Assembly (NCBI RefSeq): GCF_014642275.1
Contig: NZ_BMIM01000003.1
Coordinates: 124,001-188,000 of the forward strand
Source of the DNA: Flavobacterium lutivivi
GTDB lineage: Bacteria; Bacteroidota; Bacteroidia; Flavobacteriales; Flavobacteriaceae
Reading direction: 5' to 3'
Length of the DNA: 64,000 nucleotides
The notes beneath the pieces are model-generated. The model ran no database searches. It worked only from the letters and a program-made list of their open reading frames with translations, and had not been told where the DNA came from. Made by a program: the position numbers and the translations under genes. Shown here piece after piece: positions 35,090-43,619 of this stretch (positions within the stretch are counted from its first letter, which is position 1; the number at the start of each line of letters is the position of its first letter).

Positions 35090-35812
35090 ATGTTAGACAA
35101 CTTAAAGAAAATATTAAACGAAGACCAAGATCCAAAAGCAATTGAAAAAATCACTTCAAAATTGGATAACCTATTGATGTCAAATGAAGAAGTAGGATAT
35201 ATTGCGGTTCAAAAAAAACCAGCAGTTACTATTTTGCCCGATAGTGTTGTGGTAACTAATAAGAGAATTATTCTTTGTAAACCAAAAAACCTTGGTTTGT
35301 CTATGGAATTTATTGATTATGATTGGGATGATATTGAGGCTAGTTTTGTTAAAGAAGGAATTCTTGGAGCCGATTTTACATTTTCAACCAAGTCTGATTT
35401 GACGCATACCATAGATTATTTGCCAAAAAACCAAGCAAGAAAATTGTACACTTATGCCAAAGAACAATTGGATTTATTGAAAAACCCAGTTGTAAATAGA
35501 CCAATTGTTGAAGAAAAAAATCCTGTTGAAACAACTCCAGTTGAAATTATTGAAGAAGCAGATGTTATAGAAGAAATTCAGGCTGAAGAAGTAACTAGTT
35601 TTGCAGAAATTATTCCTGTAGCTCAATCAGGATTTAGAGATGAAAAACAATTTCCTGATGAAAAACCTCAAAGTGAAGAGAATGCTTTGGCCAGTTTGTC
35701 GCAAGATGAGTTGTTTGAAAAGCTTCAAAGCTATAAAAAGCTACTCGATAATGGTTTGATTTTGCAAGGTGAATATGACCGATTAAAAGCAGAAGTTTTA
35801 AAATATATTTAA
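35090..35812 (+). CDS. PH-domain-like protein with C-terminal SHOCT module
   Basis: 240 residues, soluble. Residues ~30-125 have the bacterial PH-like pattern: ILPDSVVVTNKRIILCKPKNLG, EFIDYDWDDIEASFVKEGILGADFTFST. A long acidic linker rich in E, P and V covers ~135-205. The last 30 residues, ELFEKLQSYKKLLDNGLILQGEYDRLKAEVLKYI, are a SHOCT-type helix pair (short C-terminal oligomerisation motif). Such proteins are often membrane-peripheral or oligomeric; no enzymatic function is known. Has its own promoter, part of which comes from a repeat element, and its own terminator. Confidence 0.82.
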   Translation: MLDNLKKILNEDQDPKAIEKITSKLDNLLMSNEEVGYIAVQKKPAVTILPDSVVVTNKRIILCKPKNLGLSMEFIDYDWDDIEASFVKEGILGADFTFSTKSDLTHTIDYLPKNQARKLYTYAKEQLDLLKNPVVNRPIVEEKNPVETTPVEIIEEADVIEEIQAEEVTSFAEIIPVAQSGFRDEKQFPDEKPQSEENALASLSQDELFEKLQSYKKLLDNGLILQGEYDRLKAEVLKYI

Positions 35813-35835
35813 GCATAAATTATCAAAAACTACAG

Positions 35836-35867
35836 CCGACTGAAACACAAAAATCAGTCGGTTTTTT
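35836..35867 (+). terminator. Terminator of the PH-SHOCT gene
   Basis: Stem CCGACTGA / TCAGTCGG (35836-35843, 35854-35861) followed by six T. Confidence 0.9.
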
Positions 35868-35941
35868 ATGCTTCAATGTAACATTTGATACTTTTTATTT
35901 ATTAAAGTCAAAGTACCTTTATAGTGCTAAAATTAATAATC

Positions 35942-37144
35942 ATGACAACAACAGTAGTAGTAGGAGGAAGTTTTGCCGGAATGACAGCTGCTCTCGAAAT
36001 TAAGCGAAAGGGTAAAGATGCACATAAAGTAATTTTGATTGATAAATCACCACTTTTTCTTTTCATCCCATCACTTATCTGGGTACCATTTAGAAGAAGA
36101 GAAATGAAAGATATATCTTTTAAGAAAGAAGAAATATTAAGAAAAAAAGGTGTAGATTTTGTTCATGCCGAAGCCTTGTCTGTTGATACTGATGCCCAAA
36201 TTGTAAAAACCGACAAAGGCGATTTTAAATATGACAATTTGGTGGTGGCAACAGGTCCAAAAGTAAAATTTGATGTAGCACCTGGTGTTGCTGAGTTTTC
36301 ACATTATGTTGGTACTCCAAATGGAGCTATGAAATTGCGCACAGCATTGGAAGAATTCAAGAAAAATCCCGGACCAATAGTGATTGGAGCAACCCAAAAT
36401 GCTGGTTGTATGGGTGCAGCTTATGAGTTTCTTTTCAATGTTGAAAAATGGCTTCGAGAGCAAAATATTCGTAAAAAAGTTGATTTATATTGGATTACGC
36501 CAGAAGATTATTTGGGGCATTTTGGAATAGATGGCATGCCAATGGGCGAAACAATGCTAAAAACATTTATGAAAATGTTTAATATTCATTATAGAACTCA
36601 AGTTGCTGTGAAAGAAGTAACAGCTGATAGTGTAATTCTTTCAACAGGTGAAGTCTTAAAAAGTAATTTAACACAACTAATGCCACCATTTATAGGGGTA
36701 GATTTTGTGCAAAATTCACCTTCATTAACTCCTACTGCCAATGGATATATTCCTGTAGAAGACAGTTATCAGCATAAAACTTTGAAAAATGTTTGGGCAG
36801 CCGGAATTGCCGTTCAAGTTGACTTACCATTTACTTGTAAAAATATCCCGTTTGCTGCACCAAAAACAGGTTACCCAAGTGATGAAACTGGCAAAATAGT
36901 CGCAGAGAACATCATAAGACTAGCAAAAGGCAGAACAGATTTAAAAAGAAAAGCTTGGGGAAAAATTCCTGGTCTGTGTATTATGGATGCTGGAAAAAAA
37001 GAAGTAATTATTTTTTCAAATCATCTATTCAAACCAAGAACTTTTGCCATCATGCTTCCAAATGTGATTTATGATTTTAGCAAAGTACTTCTGGAAAAGT
37101 ATTTTCTTTGGAAAACTAGAAAAGGGTATGCATTTCTACCTTAA
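35942..37144 (+). CDS. Sulfide:quinone oxidoreductase-like FAD protein
   Basis: 400 residues from ATG 35942; the upstream GTG adds six residues before the nucleotide-binding strand. N-terminal Rossmann fold TVVVGGSFAGMTAALEIK, then FLFIPSLIWVPF, YDNLVVATGP and a second dinucleotide loop IGATQNAGCMGAAYEF whose cysteine sits where SQR enzymes carry a redox cysteine. Further cysteines and the SQR-type PKTGY motif occur in LPFTCKNIPFAAPKTGYPSDETG. The C terminus has amphipathic helices suited to membrane contact. SQRs oxidise sulfide at the membrane and reduce quinone. Which cysteines are catalytic and whether sulfide is the substrate cannot be settled from sequence. Followed by a strong terminator facing the DUF4407 gene. 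Confidence 0.82.
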   Translation: MTTTVVVGGSFAGMTAALEIKRKGKDAHKVILIDKSPLFLFIPSLIWVPFRRREMKDISFKKEEILRKKGVDFVHAEALSVDTDAQIVKTDKGDFKYDNLVVATGPKVKFDVAPGVAEFSHYVGTPNGAMKLRTALEEFKKNPGPIVIGATQNAGCMGAAYEFLFNVEKWLREQNIRKKVDLYWITPEDYLGHFGIDGMPMGETMLKTFMKMFNIHYRTQVAVKEVTADSVILSTGEVLKSNLTQLMPPFIGVDFVQNSPSLTPTANGYIPVEDSYQHKTLKNVWAAGIAVQVDLPFTCKNIPFAAPKTGYPSDETGKIVAENIIRLAKGRTDLKRKAWGKIPGLCIMDAGKKEVIIFSNHLFKPRTFAIMLPNVIYDFSKVLLEKYFLWKTRKGYAFLP

Positions 37145-37146
37145 AC

Positions 37147-37184
37147 AATAAACCCAACTTCTTTTTGAGTTGGGTTTATTTTTA
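37147..37184. terminator. Bidirectional terminator between convergent genes
   Basis: Perfect 13-bp stem AATAAACCCAACT / AGTTGGGTTTATT (37147-37159, 37168-37180), followed by TTTT on the plus strand. It serves the SQR-like gene and probably also the converging DUF4407 gene. Confidence 0.85.
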
Positions 37185-38282
37185 CATGGACTTTTTCTGT
37201 TTTTCTACAAAACCATCGGCTTGAAGTTTTAGTAACTCTGTTGCGCCTTTCTTTTTGTAATTATAAAGTTCTTTATCATCGCGGATATCAGCATAAACTT
37301 TATCATAAATTTCTGCATCGGTTTTTCTTTGCAATTCGCTTTGATATTTGTTTTGCGCCAGCATGTTTTTTATAGCCATTTCTGCATCTTCTTGTTTGAA
37401 ATCATATTCTCCTTTTGGCGATAATAATTTGGCAAAAATCGGTGAGGTTTCAATGGCTAAAAAAAGCAACATTATAAAAAATGATGGCAACCAAGGCAAT
37501 TTATTCAATGCATTTATCCTTGCCATTAAACCGTCAAAACCATCAATTACGGGCTGTGTTTCAGAAACCTTTTTGTCTAAATCGGCTTGCAGAGATTTAG
37601 ATTTTAGTTCTTTATCAGCAATAATTTTTGCGTTAGTTGCTTTTAAACTGTCGAGTTGTTTTGTGGCTAAGTCATGTGCTTCGCGTTTTTCTTTATAAAT
37701 AGGACCTTTACCCATTTTTTTCGTTCCAGCAGTTCCTTCGGCTTCGGTAATATAAGAATTGTAGAGCGAAGCGACTTCTTTTTCTTTTTTTGTAATGGCT
37801 GATTTTAAACTATCAATTTCAGCTTTGTTTTTATCAACGTCATTTTTAAAGAAGTTTGAAACTTGGTTCTTATTAGCAATTGACATTTCATTTTTTTCTT
37901 TCAGAAGAACTGTTTCAATTTCTTTTTGAAAAATTTTAATTTCCAATGGTTTCGAAATCACTATTGCAATAATAATTGCCAAAACAATTCTTGGCGATGC
38001 TTGAATAAATTCATCTAAAAAATGATCTCTTTTTTTAATGGTAGAAACAATAAATCTATCAAGATTGAAGATTAAAAAACCCCAAACTAATCCAAAGAAT
38101 ACAGCAGTATAGACATTGTCAAAAACTGTAAACAAAGCATAAGAAGCAGCTATAAATGCCATTACGGCTGTGAAGAAAACCGTAGCACCAATTCCGGCAT
38201 ATTTGTTTTGTTCGCCGTTAGAACAACCGTTCACAATGTCAGTATCGACACCAGAACAAAGAATAAAAAAACGTTTTAACAT
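37182..38282 (-). CDS. DUF4407 membrane protein
   Basis: 366 residues. Three membrane segments near the N terminus (IGATVFFTAVMAFIAASYALFTV, YTAVFFGLVWGFLIFNL, PRIVLAIIIAIVISKPLEI), with LIFNLDRFIVST between the second and third as in DUF4407 proteins. A long coiled-coil region follows (~125-250, rich in K/E/D/S, including KEKNEMSIANKNQ and AEIDSLKSAITKKEKE). A fourth hydrophobic segment (LPSFFIMLLFLAIETSPIFAKLL) and a basic tail follow. The family has no established function. A TATATTTG box on the minus strand lies at 38315-38322 upstream. Confidence 0.85.
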   Translation of the reverse strand: MLKRFFILCSGVDTDIVNGCSNGEQNKYAGIGATVFFTAVMAFIAASYALFTVFDNVYTAVFFGLVWGFLIFNLDRFIVSTIKKRDHFLDEFIQASPRIVLAIIIAIVISKPLEIKIFQKEIETVLLKEKNEMSIANKNQVSNFFKNDVDKNKAEIDSLKSAITKKEKEVASLYNSYITEAEGTAGTKKMGKGPIYKEKREAHDLATKQLDSLKATNAKIIADKELKSKSLQADLDKKVSETQPVIDGFDGLMARINALNKLPWLPSFFIMLLFLAIETSPIFAKLLSPKGEYDFKQEDAEMAIKNMLAQNKYQSELQRKTDAEIYDKVYADIRDDKELYNYKKKGATELLKLQADGFVEKQKKSM

Positions 38283-38360
38283 GATTGATTGATTTAATGA
38301 TGATGATTGTAATACAAATATAACGCCAAAAAATATTTTTTATTGTAAACGACTGATTAT

Positions 38361-38390
38361 AAATAAAAAATCCGTTTCTAAAACGGATTT
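38361..38390 (-). terminator. Terminator of the small lipoprotein gene
   Basis: Stem AAATCCGTTT / AAACGGATTT (38368-38377, 38381-38390), with a T tract on the minus strand. It overlaps the stop codon of the lipoprotein gene. Confidence 0.85.
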
Positions 38391-38797
38391 TACATTTCTT
38401 TTTCTGAGATTAACTCGCCTTTTTCATATTTTTTTATCCCGATGATTTTTCCCTTTTCATCAAAAAAAATCCAGTCACCAGTCAAATACCAATGGGTTTC
38501 ATTGTTTTCGTCAATTATTATTGATTTTCCAATCGATGTTACTCTTCCTTTTTCATCAAAAGTTTTTGAGTAACAAATGCTGTCTTGATATTTTTCAGTT
38601 TTAACGAGTTTGCGATTTTCGAAATATTTCCAAGTTTTAATTTCTCTACTTTGTTTGTATTTTCCTTTTGATTTATACAAAATTCCGTTTACGGTGTCTT
38701 TAAAAACCCATTTTCCTTCACGATGATGGTTGATGGTTTTGTTCGTTTTACAACTAAATATTAGAAATACTAAAAAGAGAAGGAATACTTTTTTCAT
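38390..38797 (-). CDS. Small lipoprotein with MORN-like strand repeats
   Basis: 135 residues. MKKVFLLFLVFLIFSC is a signal with a lipobox (Cys 16). The mature part has repeated short beta hairpins with G-K-W and Y-x-x-G/R-K patterns: REGKWVFKDT, YKQSREIKTWKYFENRKLVKTEKYQDS, LTGDWIFFDEKGKIIGIKKYEKGEL. These resemble MORN or YwqK-type repeats found in many Bacteroidetes lipoproteins. Function unknown. It lies downstream of the M20 dipeptidase gene? No: it lies 52 bases beyond that gene's stop on the same strand in downstream order, separated from it by a terminator. Confidence 0.75.
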   Translation of the reverse strand: MKKVFLLFLVFLIFSCKTNKTINHHREGKWVFKDTVNGILYKSKGKYKQSREIKTWKYFENRKLVKTEKYQDSICYSKTFDEKGRVTSIGKSIIIDENNETHWYLTGDWIFFDEKGKIIGIKKYEKGELISEKEM

Positions 38798-38809
38798 GCT
38801 TTAAACAAA

Positions 38810-38840
38810 TAAAAATATCCGTTCAATTCGAACGGATATC
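38810..38840 (-). terminator. Terminator of the dipeptidase gene
   Basis: Stem ATATCCGTTC / GAACGGATAT (38815-38824, 38830-38839), with a T-rich tract on the minus strand. Confidence 0.85.
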
Positions 38841-38848
38841 TCAGAATT

Positions 38849-40237
38849 TTATTTACTCAATTCCACAAAGTATTTGTAGAAAAGAGGAATGGTTTCAATG
38901 CCTTTCAGATAATTAAAAATCCCATAATGCTCATTAGGAGAATGGATAGCATCACTATCAAGACCAAATCCCATTAAGATGGTTTTTGATTTTAACTCTT
39001 TTTCAAATAAAGCTACAATTGGAATACTTCCACCAGAACGAACGGGAATAGCTTGAACGCCAAAAGTTTCGGTGTAAGCTTTGTTAGCTGCTTGATAACC
39101 AATGCTGTCAATTGGTGTTACATAGCCTTGACCACCATGATGAGGAGTAACTTTTACTTTTACTGATTTTGGTGCAATGTTTACAAAGTGCTTCGAAAAT
39201 AATTCGGTAATTTCTTCCCAATCTTGGTTAGGAACTAATCGCATGGATATTTTTGCATAAGCTTTACTCGCAATAACTGTTTTTGCTCCTTCGCCAGTAT
39301 ATCCACCCCAAATTCCGTTTACATCCAGAGTTGGTCTAATAGAATTTCTTTCATTAGTTGTATAACCAGTTTCGCCATAAACATCGGCTATGTCAAGAGC
39401 TTTTTTATAATCGTCTTCGCTATAAGGACGCTTTGCCATTTCGGCTCTTTCATCTTTTGAAAGTTCTTCTACTTTATCGTAAAATCCAGGTATAGTAATA
39501 TGATTATTTTCGTCATGAAGCGACGCAATCATTTTGGTCAATACATTTATAGGGTTAGCAACTGCACCACCATAAAGTCCGGAATGTAAATCACGATTAG
39601 GTCCGGTAACTTCTACTTCTACGTAGCTTAAACCTCGTAAACCTGTTGTAATACTTGGTTGCGAATTAGAAATCATTCCAGTATCTGAAATTAAAATCAC
39701 GTCGCAGCTTAGTTTTTCTTGATTTTGCTCTACAAACCAACCTAGGGATTTTGAACCAACTTCCTCTTCGCCTTCAATCATGAATTTTACATTGCATGGC
39801 AAACAATTATTGGCAATCATATATTCAAATGCTTTTACATGCATATACATTTGACCTTTGTCATCGCATGCGCCACGAGCAAAAATTGCTCCTTCAGGAT
39901 GTATTTCTGTTGTTTTAATCACTGGTTCAAATGGTGGTGAAGTCCAAAGATCTATCGGATCTGGAGGTTGCACATCATAATGACCATAAACCAAAACGGT
40001 TGGCAAATTTTTATCAATAATGTGTTCGCCAAAAACAATTGGGTAACCTGGAGTTTCACAAATTTCGACATGGTTGCAACCTGCTTTTTGTAAACTATTT
40101 TTAACAGCTTCTGCGGTGTCAATAACATCTTGAGAATAAGCACTATCAGCACTTACTGAGGGAATTTTTAATAATTCGATTAATTCATTGATAAAACGCT
40201 CTTTATTTTCCTGAACGTATTGCTTGATATTGTTCAT
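38849..40237 (-). CDS. M20 family dipeptidase
   Basis: 462 residues, cytoplasmic (no signal). Dinuclear zinc ligands of M20 peptidases are visible: His in VLVYGHYDVQPPD, bridging Asp in ARGACDDKGQM, catalytic and ligand Glu in MIEGEEEVGSKS, Asp in LISDTGMI, and the last His in DAIHSPNEHYG. The lid dimerisation domain (~200-350) contains LRGLSYVEVEV and DLHSGLYGG. Such enzymes hydrolyse dipeptides or N-acyl amino acids; length and motifs fit the carnosinase-like CNDP/dapE-related dipeptidase group. It has its own terminator and lies divergent from tRNA-Leu. Confidence 0.93.
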   Translation of the reverse strand: MNNIKQYVQENKERFINELIELLKIPSVSADSAYSQDVIDTAEAVKNSLQKAGCNHVEICETPGYPIVFGEHIIDKNLPTVLVYGHYDVQPPDPIDLWTSPPFEPVIKTTEIHPEGAIFARGACDDKGQMYMHVKAFEYMIANNCLPCNVKFMIEGEEEVGSKSLGWFVEQNQEKLSCDVILISDTGMISNSQPSITTGLRGLSYVEVEVTGPNRDLHSGLYGGAVANPINVLTKMIASLHDENNHITIPGFYDKVEELSKDERAEMAKRPYSEDDYKKALDIADVYGETGYTTNERNSIRPTLDVNGIWGGYTGEGAKTVIASKAYAKISMRLVPNQDWEEITELFSKHFVNIAPKSVKVKVTPHHGGQGYVTPIDSIGYQAANKAYTETFGVQAIPVRSGGSIPIVALFEKELKSKTILMGFGLDSDAIHSPNEHYGIFNYLKGIETIPLFYKYFVELSK

Positions 40238-40303
40238 TTTTATTTTTATTGAATAATGTCAAAAATACTTAAAAAAGAGATTTAAAAAAAATTGAGATTC
40301 ACA

Positions 40304-40332
40304 TTTGAATTTGATAATTATTTATATATTTG
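40304..40332 (+). promoter_or_regulatory. tRNA-Leu promoter
   Basis: TTTG at 40304-40307 and TATATTTG at 40325-40332 with 17 bases between. The tRNA begins 15 bases later. Confidence 0.8.
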
Positions 40333-40346
40333 CACTCACAATTTTT

Positions 40347-40428
40347 GCGGGTGTGGCGAAATTGGTAGACGTGCCAGACTTAGGATCTGGTGCCGCAAGG
40401 CGTGTAGGTTCGAGTCCTATCACCCGCA
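40347..40428 (+). tRNA. tRNA-Leu (anticodon TAG)
   Basis: 82-base class II tRNA, CCA not encoded. Acceptor GCGGGTG / CACCCGC is perfect, anticodon stem CCAGA / TCTGG encloses CTTAGGA with TAG at 40381-40383, and the long variable arm TGCCGCAAGGCGT and discriminator A fit Leu. Confidence 0.97.
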
Positions 40429-40430
40429 CA

Positions 40431-40460
40431 AAAGCTCAAACTTAGGTTTGGGCTTTTTTA
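40431..40460 (+). terminator. tRNA-Leu terminator
   Basis: Eleven-base stem AAAGCTCAAAC / GTTTGGGCTTT with one G-T pair, four-base loop, then T tract. Confidence 0.88.
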
Positions 40461-40582
40461 TTTCCATTACATTTTAACAATTTTTTCGGCTGTTTGTCGG
40501 TTATAATTTATCTCATTTATAAATTTATTTACTTTCGTCCTCTATTTTTTAACAGGTCAGTAAATTGTTAAACTGAGATAAA

Positions 40583-41323
40583 ATGAAAAAAAGCTCGCTT
40601 ATGATTACAATAATTTTAGCCATACTCGGATGTTTACTAATTGGGCTTTCGGTTTATTTTTTTCTTAATGGTAATGAAAACATTAAAGCCAATAAAACCA
40701 AAAGTGAGTTAGAAGAAGCTAGAAGAAAACTGGAATTATTAAACTATGAATTGGAGCAGAAAAAGGTTTTAGAGAATAATGCTGAAAAGAAAAACGGCAA
40801 AGATGAACATTTCAAATTAATGTTTGGAAAAAATATTCCGGTTGTTGAGATTACAGATATAGATTTGGCTAAGGATGAATCTGGAGATAAAGAAGGTCAA
40901 AAAACTTACAGACATCAGATTAGATTTTACTTATTCAATGTGGGTAAAAGCTCTTTGAAAGATGTTATTTTTTCAATAAAGGACATCTATAATGATCCAA
41001 AAGAGATAAAAAAGAAAAGCCACGTTATAGGTCATAATGATGATAATCATTCCAAAGGAAGAGAAATAGGTACCTATGAAAATTTTGAAATTGGAACTTT
41101 AACCTTAAAGTCAAGAAGATTGATTTATGCTACAACCATGCGACCAAGTTCTGGAGTTTCCGACTATACGTTTGATGTGATTGTAGAGTGGAAAGGTGGT
41201 TTTTATCAGATGCATGTTAGAATTGATGAAGTTGATGGAAAACTGAAATATAGCTACGATTATTTTGATATTGATGGTAAAACATTGGATTTGCCAACTC
41301 TTGAAAAGGCAATTAATAATTAA
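40583..41323 (+). CDS. Membrane-anchored protein of unknown function
   Basis: 246 residues. An N-terminal membrane anchor (LMITIILAILGCLLIGLSVYFFL) is followed by a coiled coil (SELEEARRKLELLNYELEQKKVLE, ~38-65), then a beta-rich extracytoplasmic domain (~80-246) with RHQIRFYLFNVGKSSLKDVIFSIKDIYN and TLTLKSRRLIYATTMRP. No catalytic motif and no lipobox. I do not recognise a family. It stands alone between tRNA-Leu and a strong bidirectional terminator. A TACTTTCG box (one mismatch to TAnnTTTG) lies at 40530-40537. Confidence 0.75.
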   Translation: MKKSSLMITIILAILGCLLIGLSVYFFLNGNENIKANKTKSELEEARRKLELLNYELEQKKVLENNAEKKNGKDEHFKLMFGKNIPVVEITDIDLAKDESGDKEGQKTYRHQIRFYLFNVGKSSLKDVIFSIKDIYNDPKEIKKKSHVIGHNDDNHSKGREIGTYENFEIGTLTLKSRRLIYATTMRPSSGVSDYTFDVIVEWKGGFYQMHVRIDEVDGKLKYSYDYFDIDGKTLDLPTLEKAINN

Positions 41324-41355
41324 AAAAAGCGCTTCAATTTTGAAGCGCTTTTTTT
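41322..41355. terminator. Bidirectional terminator
   Basis: Sixteen-base perfect stem AAAAAAAGCGCTTCAA / TTGAAGCGCTTTTTTT with a two-base centre, A-rich on one side and T-rich on the other. It separates the converging genes ending at 41323 and 41361. Confidence 0.92.
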
Positions 41356-41360
41356 ATATT

Positions 41361-43127
41361 TTATTTTCCAGTTTTAATCCATTTGTCAATTTTATCTTCA
41401 AGCAGTGCCAAAGGCATTACTCCAGACTCTAGTACTTTTTGATGGAAAACTTTAATATCAAATTTGTCTTTCATCTCTTTTTTAGCCTTTTCGCGAAGTT
41501 CAATGATTTTTAACTGACCTATTTTGTATGACAATGCTTGTCCAGGAATTGCCATGTATCTTTCTACTTCTTGAACGATGACATCTTTATTCTCGGCTAG
41601 ATTATTCATCCCAAACTCAATAGCTTGTTCTCTAGACCAACCTTTGTAATGCATTCCTGTATCTACAACAAGTCTAACAGCTCTTAGCATTTCGTTTCCA
41701 AGCATACCAAAGTATTGATAAGGGTTTGTATAAAGTCCTAAATCTTTTCCTAAACTTTCTGTATATAAAGCCCAACCTTCGCCATAAGCTCCAAACCAAT
41801 TGAATTTTCTAAAGTTTGGTAAATCGTTGTTTTCTTGTTGCAAAGAGATTTGAAAATGATGTCCGGGAATTGCCTCATGCAAAAACAAAGATTCATCACC
41901 ATAAAAATTATAATTTTTAACATCGGGAATTGGTACATAGAAAGTTCCTGGACGTGTTCCATCTTCTGAACCTTGAACATATTCTGCGCTTGCTGTTTTT
42001 TCTCTAAAAGCCTCAGTTCTCTTGATTTGAAAAGGAGTTTTTGGCTGTAATGAAAAGAATTTATTCACGTTTGGAGTAATAATTTTGTGAATACGTTCAA
42101 AATTTGAAATGACTTCTTCGGGAGTTTTAAACGGCTTTAATTCTGGATTGTTTCTAACATAGTCGAAGAACTCCACAATGCTTCCTTTAAAACCAACTTG
42201 TTCTTTCACTTTCTCCATTTCCGATTTAATTCTTGCCACTTCGCTTAACCCTAATTGGTGAATTTGTTCAGGAGTTTTATCGGTAGTTGTCCATTGTTTT
42301 ACATAAACTTTATATAAATCGTTTCCGCCTTTCAAGCTTCCAATTCCACTAGTATTTCGCGAAGCAGAAAGATAATCGGTCTTCATGAAATCGATTAATT
42401 TTTGAAATTGAGGAACCATTTTTTCTGAAATGGTTTTTGAATATTTAGCAGAGATAGTTTCTTTTTCTTCTTTGCTAAAATTATCTGGGAATTTTTTACA
42501 ACTCGAATAAAAAAGATTGTCTTCAACTTTTGGAGTTATCAATGCTTCAAATTGTGGAATTACTTTAATGGTTAATGATTTTGGTAAAACTACTTTTTCT
42601 TGAATACCTTTTTTCATATACACCATAGCCGAGTCAACCCAAACGCTGAAAAGTTCCATTCTTTTAAGAAAGTTATCATAATCTTTCACAGTTTTAAAAG
42701 GTTGAGCGCTTTCGCCACTAGCAAATTGTCCCATCGTTAAATGTGTTCCTTCAAATTGATTGATAGGAGTAAGGTTTGCGTTTTGGTTGAGTAAATCCAG
42801 TCCGCGTTCAGCTTCCCATTTTAAAATATCGTAGCTATTTTTTTCTTCATCGGTTAGGTTTTCTTTGTTTACCGATTTTAGTTCCTTGAGATATTTTTCA
42901 AAAAATGCTTTGCGTTTTTCTCTATAAGAATCAGTCATTTCAAAAACCAGTTGGTCATTGAAATCATTTTGACCATTCAGCGTTGCGTCTAATGGATTTA
43001 AAGCATTTTTTTCTTTGAAATAATTATCGGTTAATGATTTAAAATCAGCCATTTTTTCTTCTTTTTTGCAAGAAACAAAAAGTATTGTGGCAAATACTAA
43101 TATAGAAAATGAGTGTATTTTTTTCAT
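41361..43127 (-). CDS. DUF885 family lipoprotein, predicted metallopeptidase
   Basis: 588 residues. MKKIHSFSILVFATILFVSC is a lipoprotein signal. The residues after the cysteine, KKEEK, match the K-(D/E)-(D/E) surface lipoprotein export signal defined in Capnocytophaga, so the protein may face outwards. DUF885 core: zinc-type motif FLHEAIPGHHFQ (HExxxxH form) with GAYGEGWALYTESLG and the terminal PGQALSYKIGQLKIIELREKA block. Family members are thought to be M13/M32-like peptidases, but characterised examples are few. Monocistronic; a bidirectional terminator follows. Confidence 0.88.
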   Translation of the reverse strand: MKKIHSFSILVFATILFVSCKKEEKMADFKSLTDNYFKEKNALNPLDATLNGQNDFNDQLVFEMTDSYREKRKAFFEKYLKELKSVNKENLTDEEKNSYDILKWEAERGLDLLNQNANLTPINQFEGTHLTMGQFASGESAQPFKTVKDYDNFLKRMELFSVWVDSAMVYMKKGIQEKVVLPKSLTIKVIPQFEALITPKVEDNLFYSSCKKFPDNFSKEEKETISAKYSKTISEKMVPQFQKLIDFMKTDYLSASRNTSGIGSLKGGNDLYKVYVKQWTTTDKTPEQIHQLGLSEVARIKSEMEKVKEQVGFKGSIVEFFDYVRNNPELKPFKTPEEVISNFERIHKIITPNVNKFFSLQPKTPFQIKRTEAFREKTASAEYVQGSEDGTRPGTFYVPIPDVKNYNFYGDESLFLHEAIPGHHFQISLQQENNDLPNFRKFNWFGAYGEGWALYTESLGKDLGLYTNPYQYFGMLGNEMLRAVRLVVDTGMHYKGWSREQAIEFGMNNLAENKDVIVQEVERYMAIPGQALSYKIGQLKIIELREKAKKEMKDKFDIKVFHQKVLESGVMPLALLEDKIDKWIKTGK

Positions 43128-43192
43128 GCTTAATGGATTAGTTGTGTAAAGCTAAAAACTTTTAGTGTGAATTTTGTTAATAGATATATAAT

Positions 43193-43555
43193 TTATCCGT
43201 GATAGACTCTCGAAAAAATAATTTTTCCTTCTTTAATTTCCAATACTTCTGCAACTAACATTTCTGGTTCGTTGTCCACGCTTCGTGTATATTCCATAAA
43301 AACTCTATCAGAATTGGCTGTTAGCGAAGTTACTCTGTAGTGTAAACTGGGTAATCTATCAAAAGCATCGTGCCACCAATTTCTCAGAGCTTCTTTCCCT
43401 ACAACCAATCCATTAGTTTCAGGATGTCTAATTTTTAATTTTGGGCTAAAATGTTGTGCTTCATCATCATAAAGTGTTAATAGTTTTTCAAGATTATGAG
43501 CATTGAATGCATCAAACCAAAGATGAGCGATAGATAGATTTTTTTCTTGTGACAT
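43193..43555 (-). CDS. SnoaL/NTF2-like cytoplasmic protein
   Basis: 120 residues, no signal peptide. Typical SnoaL-like pattern: AHLWFDAFNAHNLEKLLTLYDDEAQHFSP at the N terminus, GKEALRNWWHDAFDRLPSLHYRVTSL in the middle, RVFMEYTRSVDNEPEMLVAEVLEIKEGKIIFSRVYHG at the end. The fold forms a hydrophobic pocket and serves as an isomerase, hydrolase or binding protein; nothing fixes the ligand here. It is unrelated in detail to the secreted NTF2-like protein at 21931. Confidence 0.85.
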   Translation of the reverse strand: MSQEKNLSIAHLWFDAFNAHNLEKLLTLYDDEAQHFSPKLKIRHPETNGLVVGKEALRNWWHDAFDRLPSLHYRVTSLTANSDRVFMEYTRSVDNEPEMLVAEVLEIKEGKIIFSRVYHG

Positions 43556-43561
43556 ATTTTT

Positions 43562-43600
43562 TAAATAAAAAATCCTCTTATTCTAAAACAAGAGGATTTT
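43562..43600 (-). terminator. Terminator of the pseudouridine synthase operon
   Basis: Stem AAAATCCTCTT / AAGAGGATTTT (43569-43579, 43590-43600) with a T tract on the minus strand, just beyond the stop codon at 43620. Confidence 0.85.
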
Positions 43601-43619
43601 AGTGATGTAAATATATAAA

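Noticed and set aside
40507-40582. TTTATCTCA and TGAGATAAA as a start-codon-masking hairpin
   Set aside because: The first arm lies upstream of the likely -7 box (TACTTTCG at 40530), so it would not be in the transcript.
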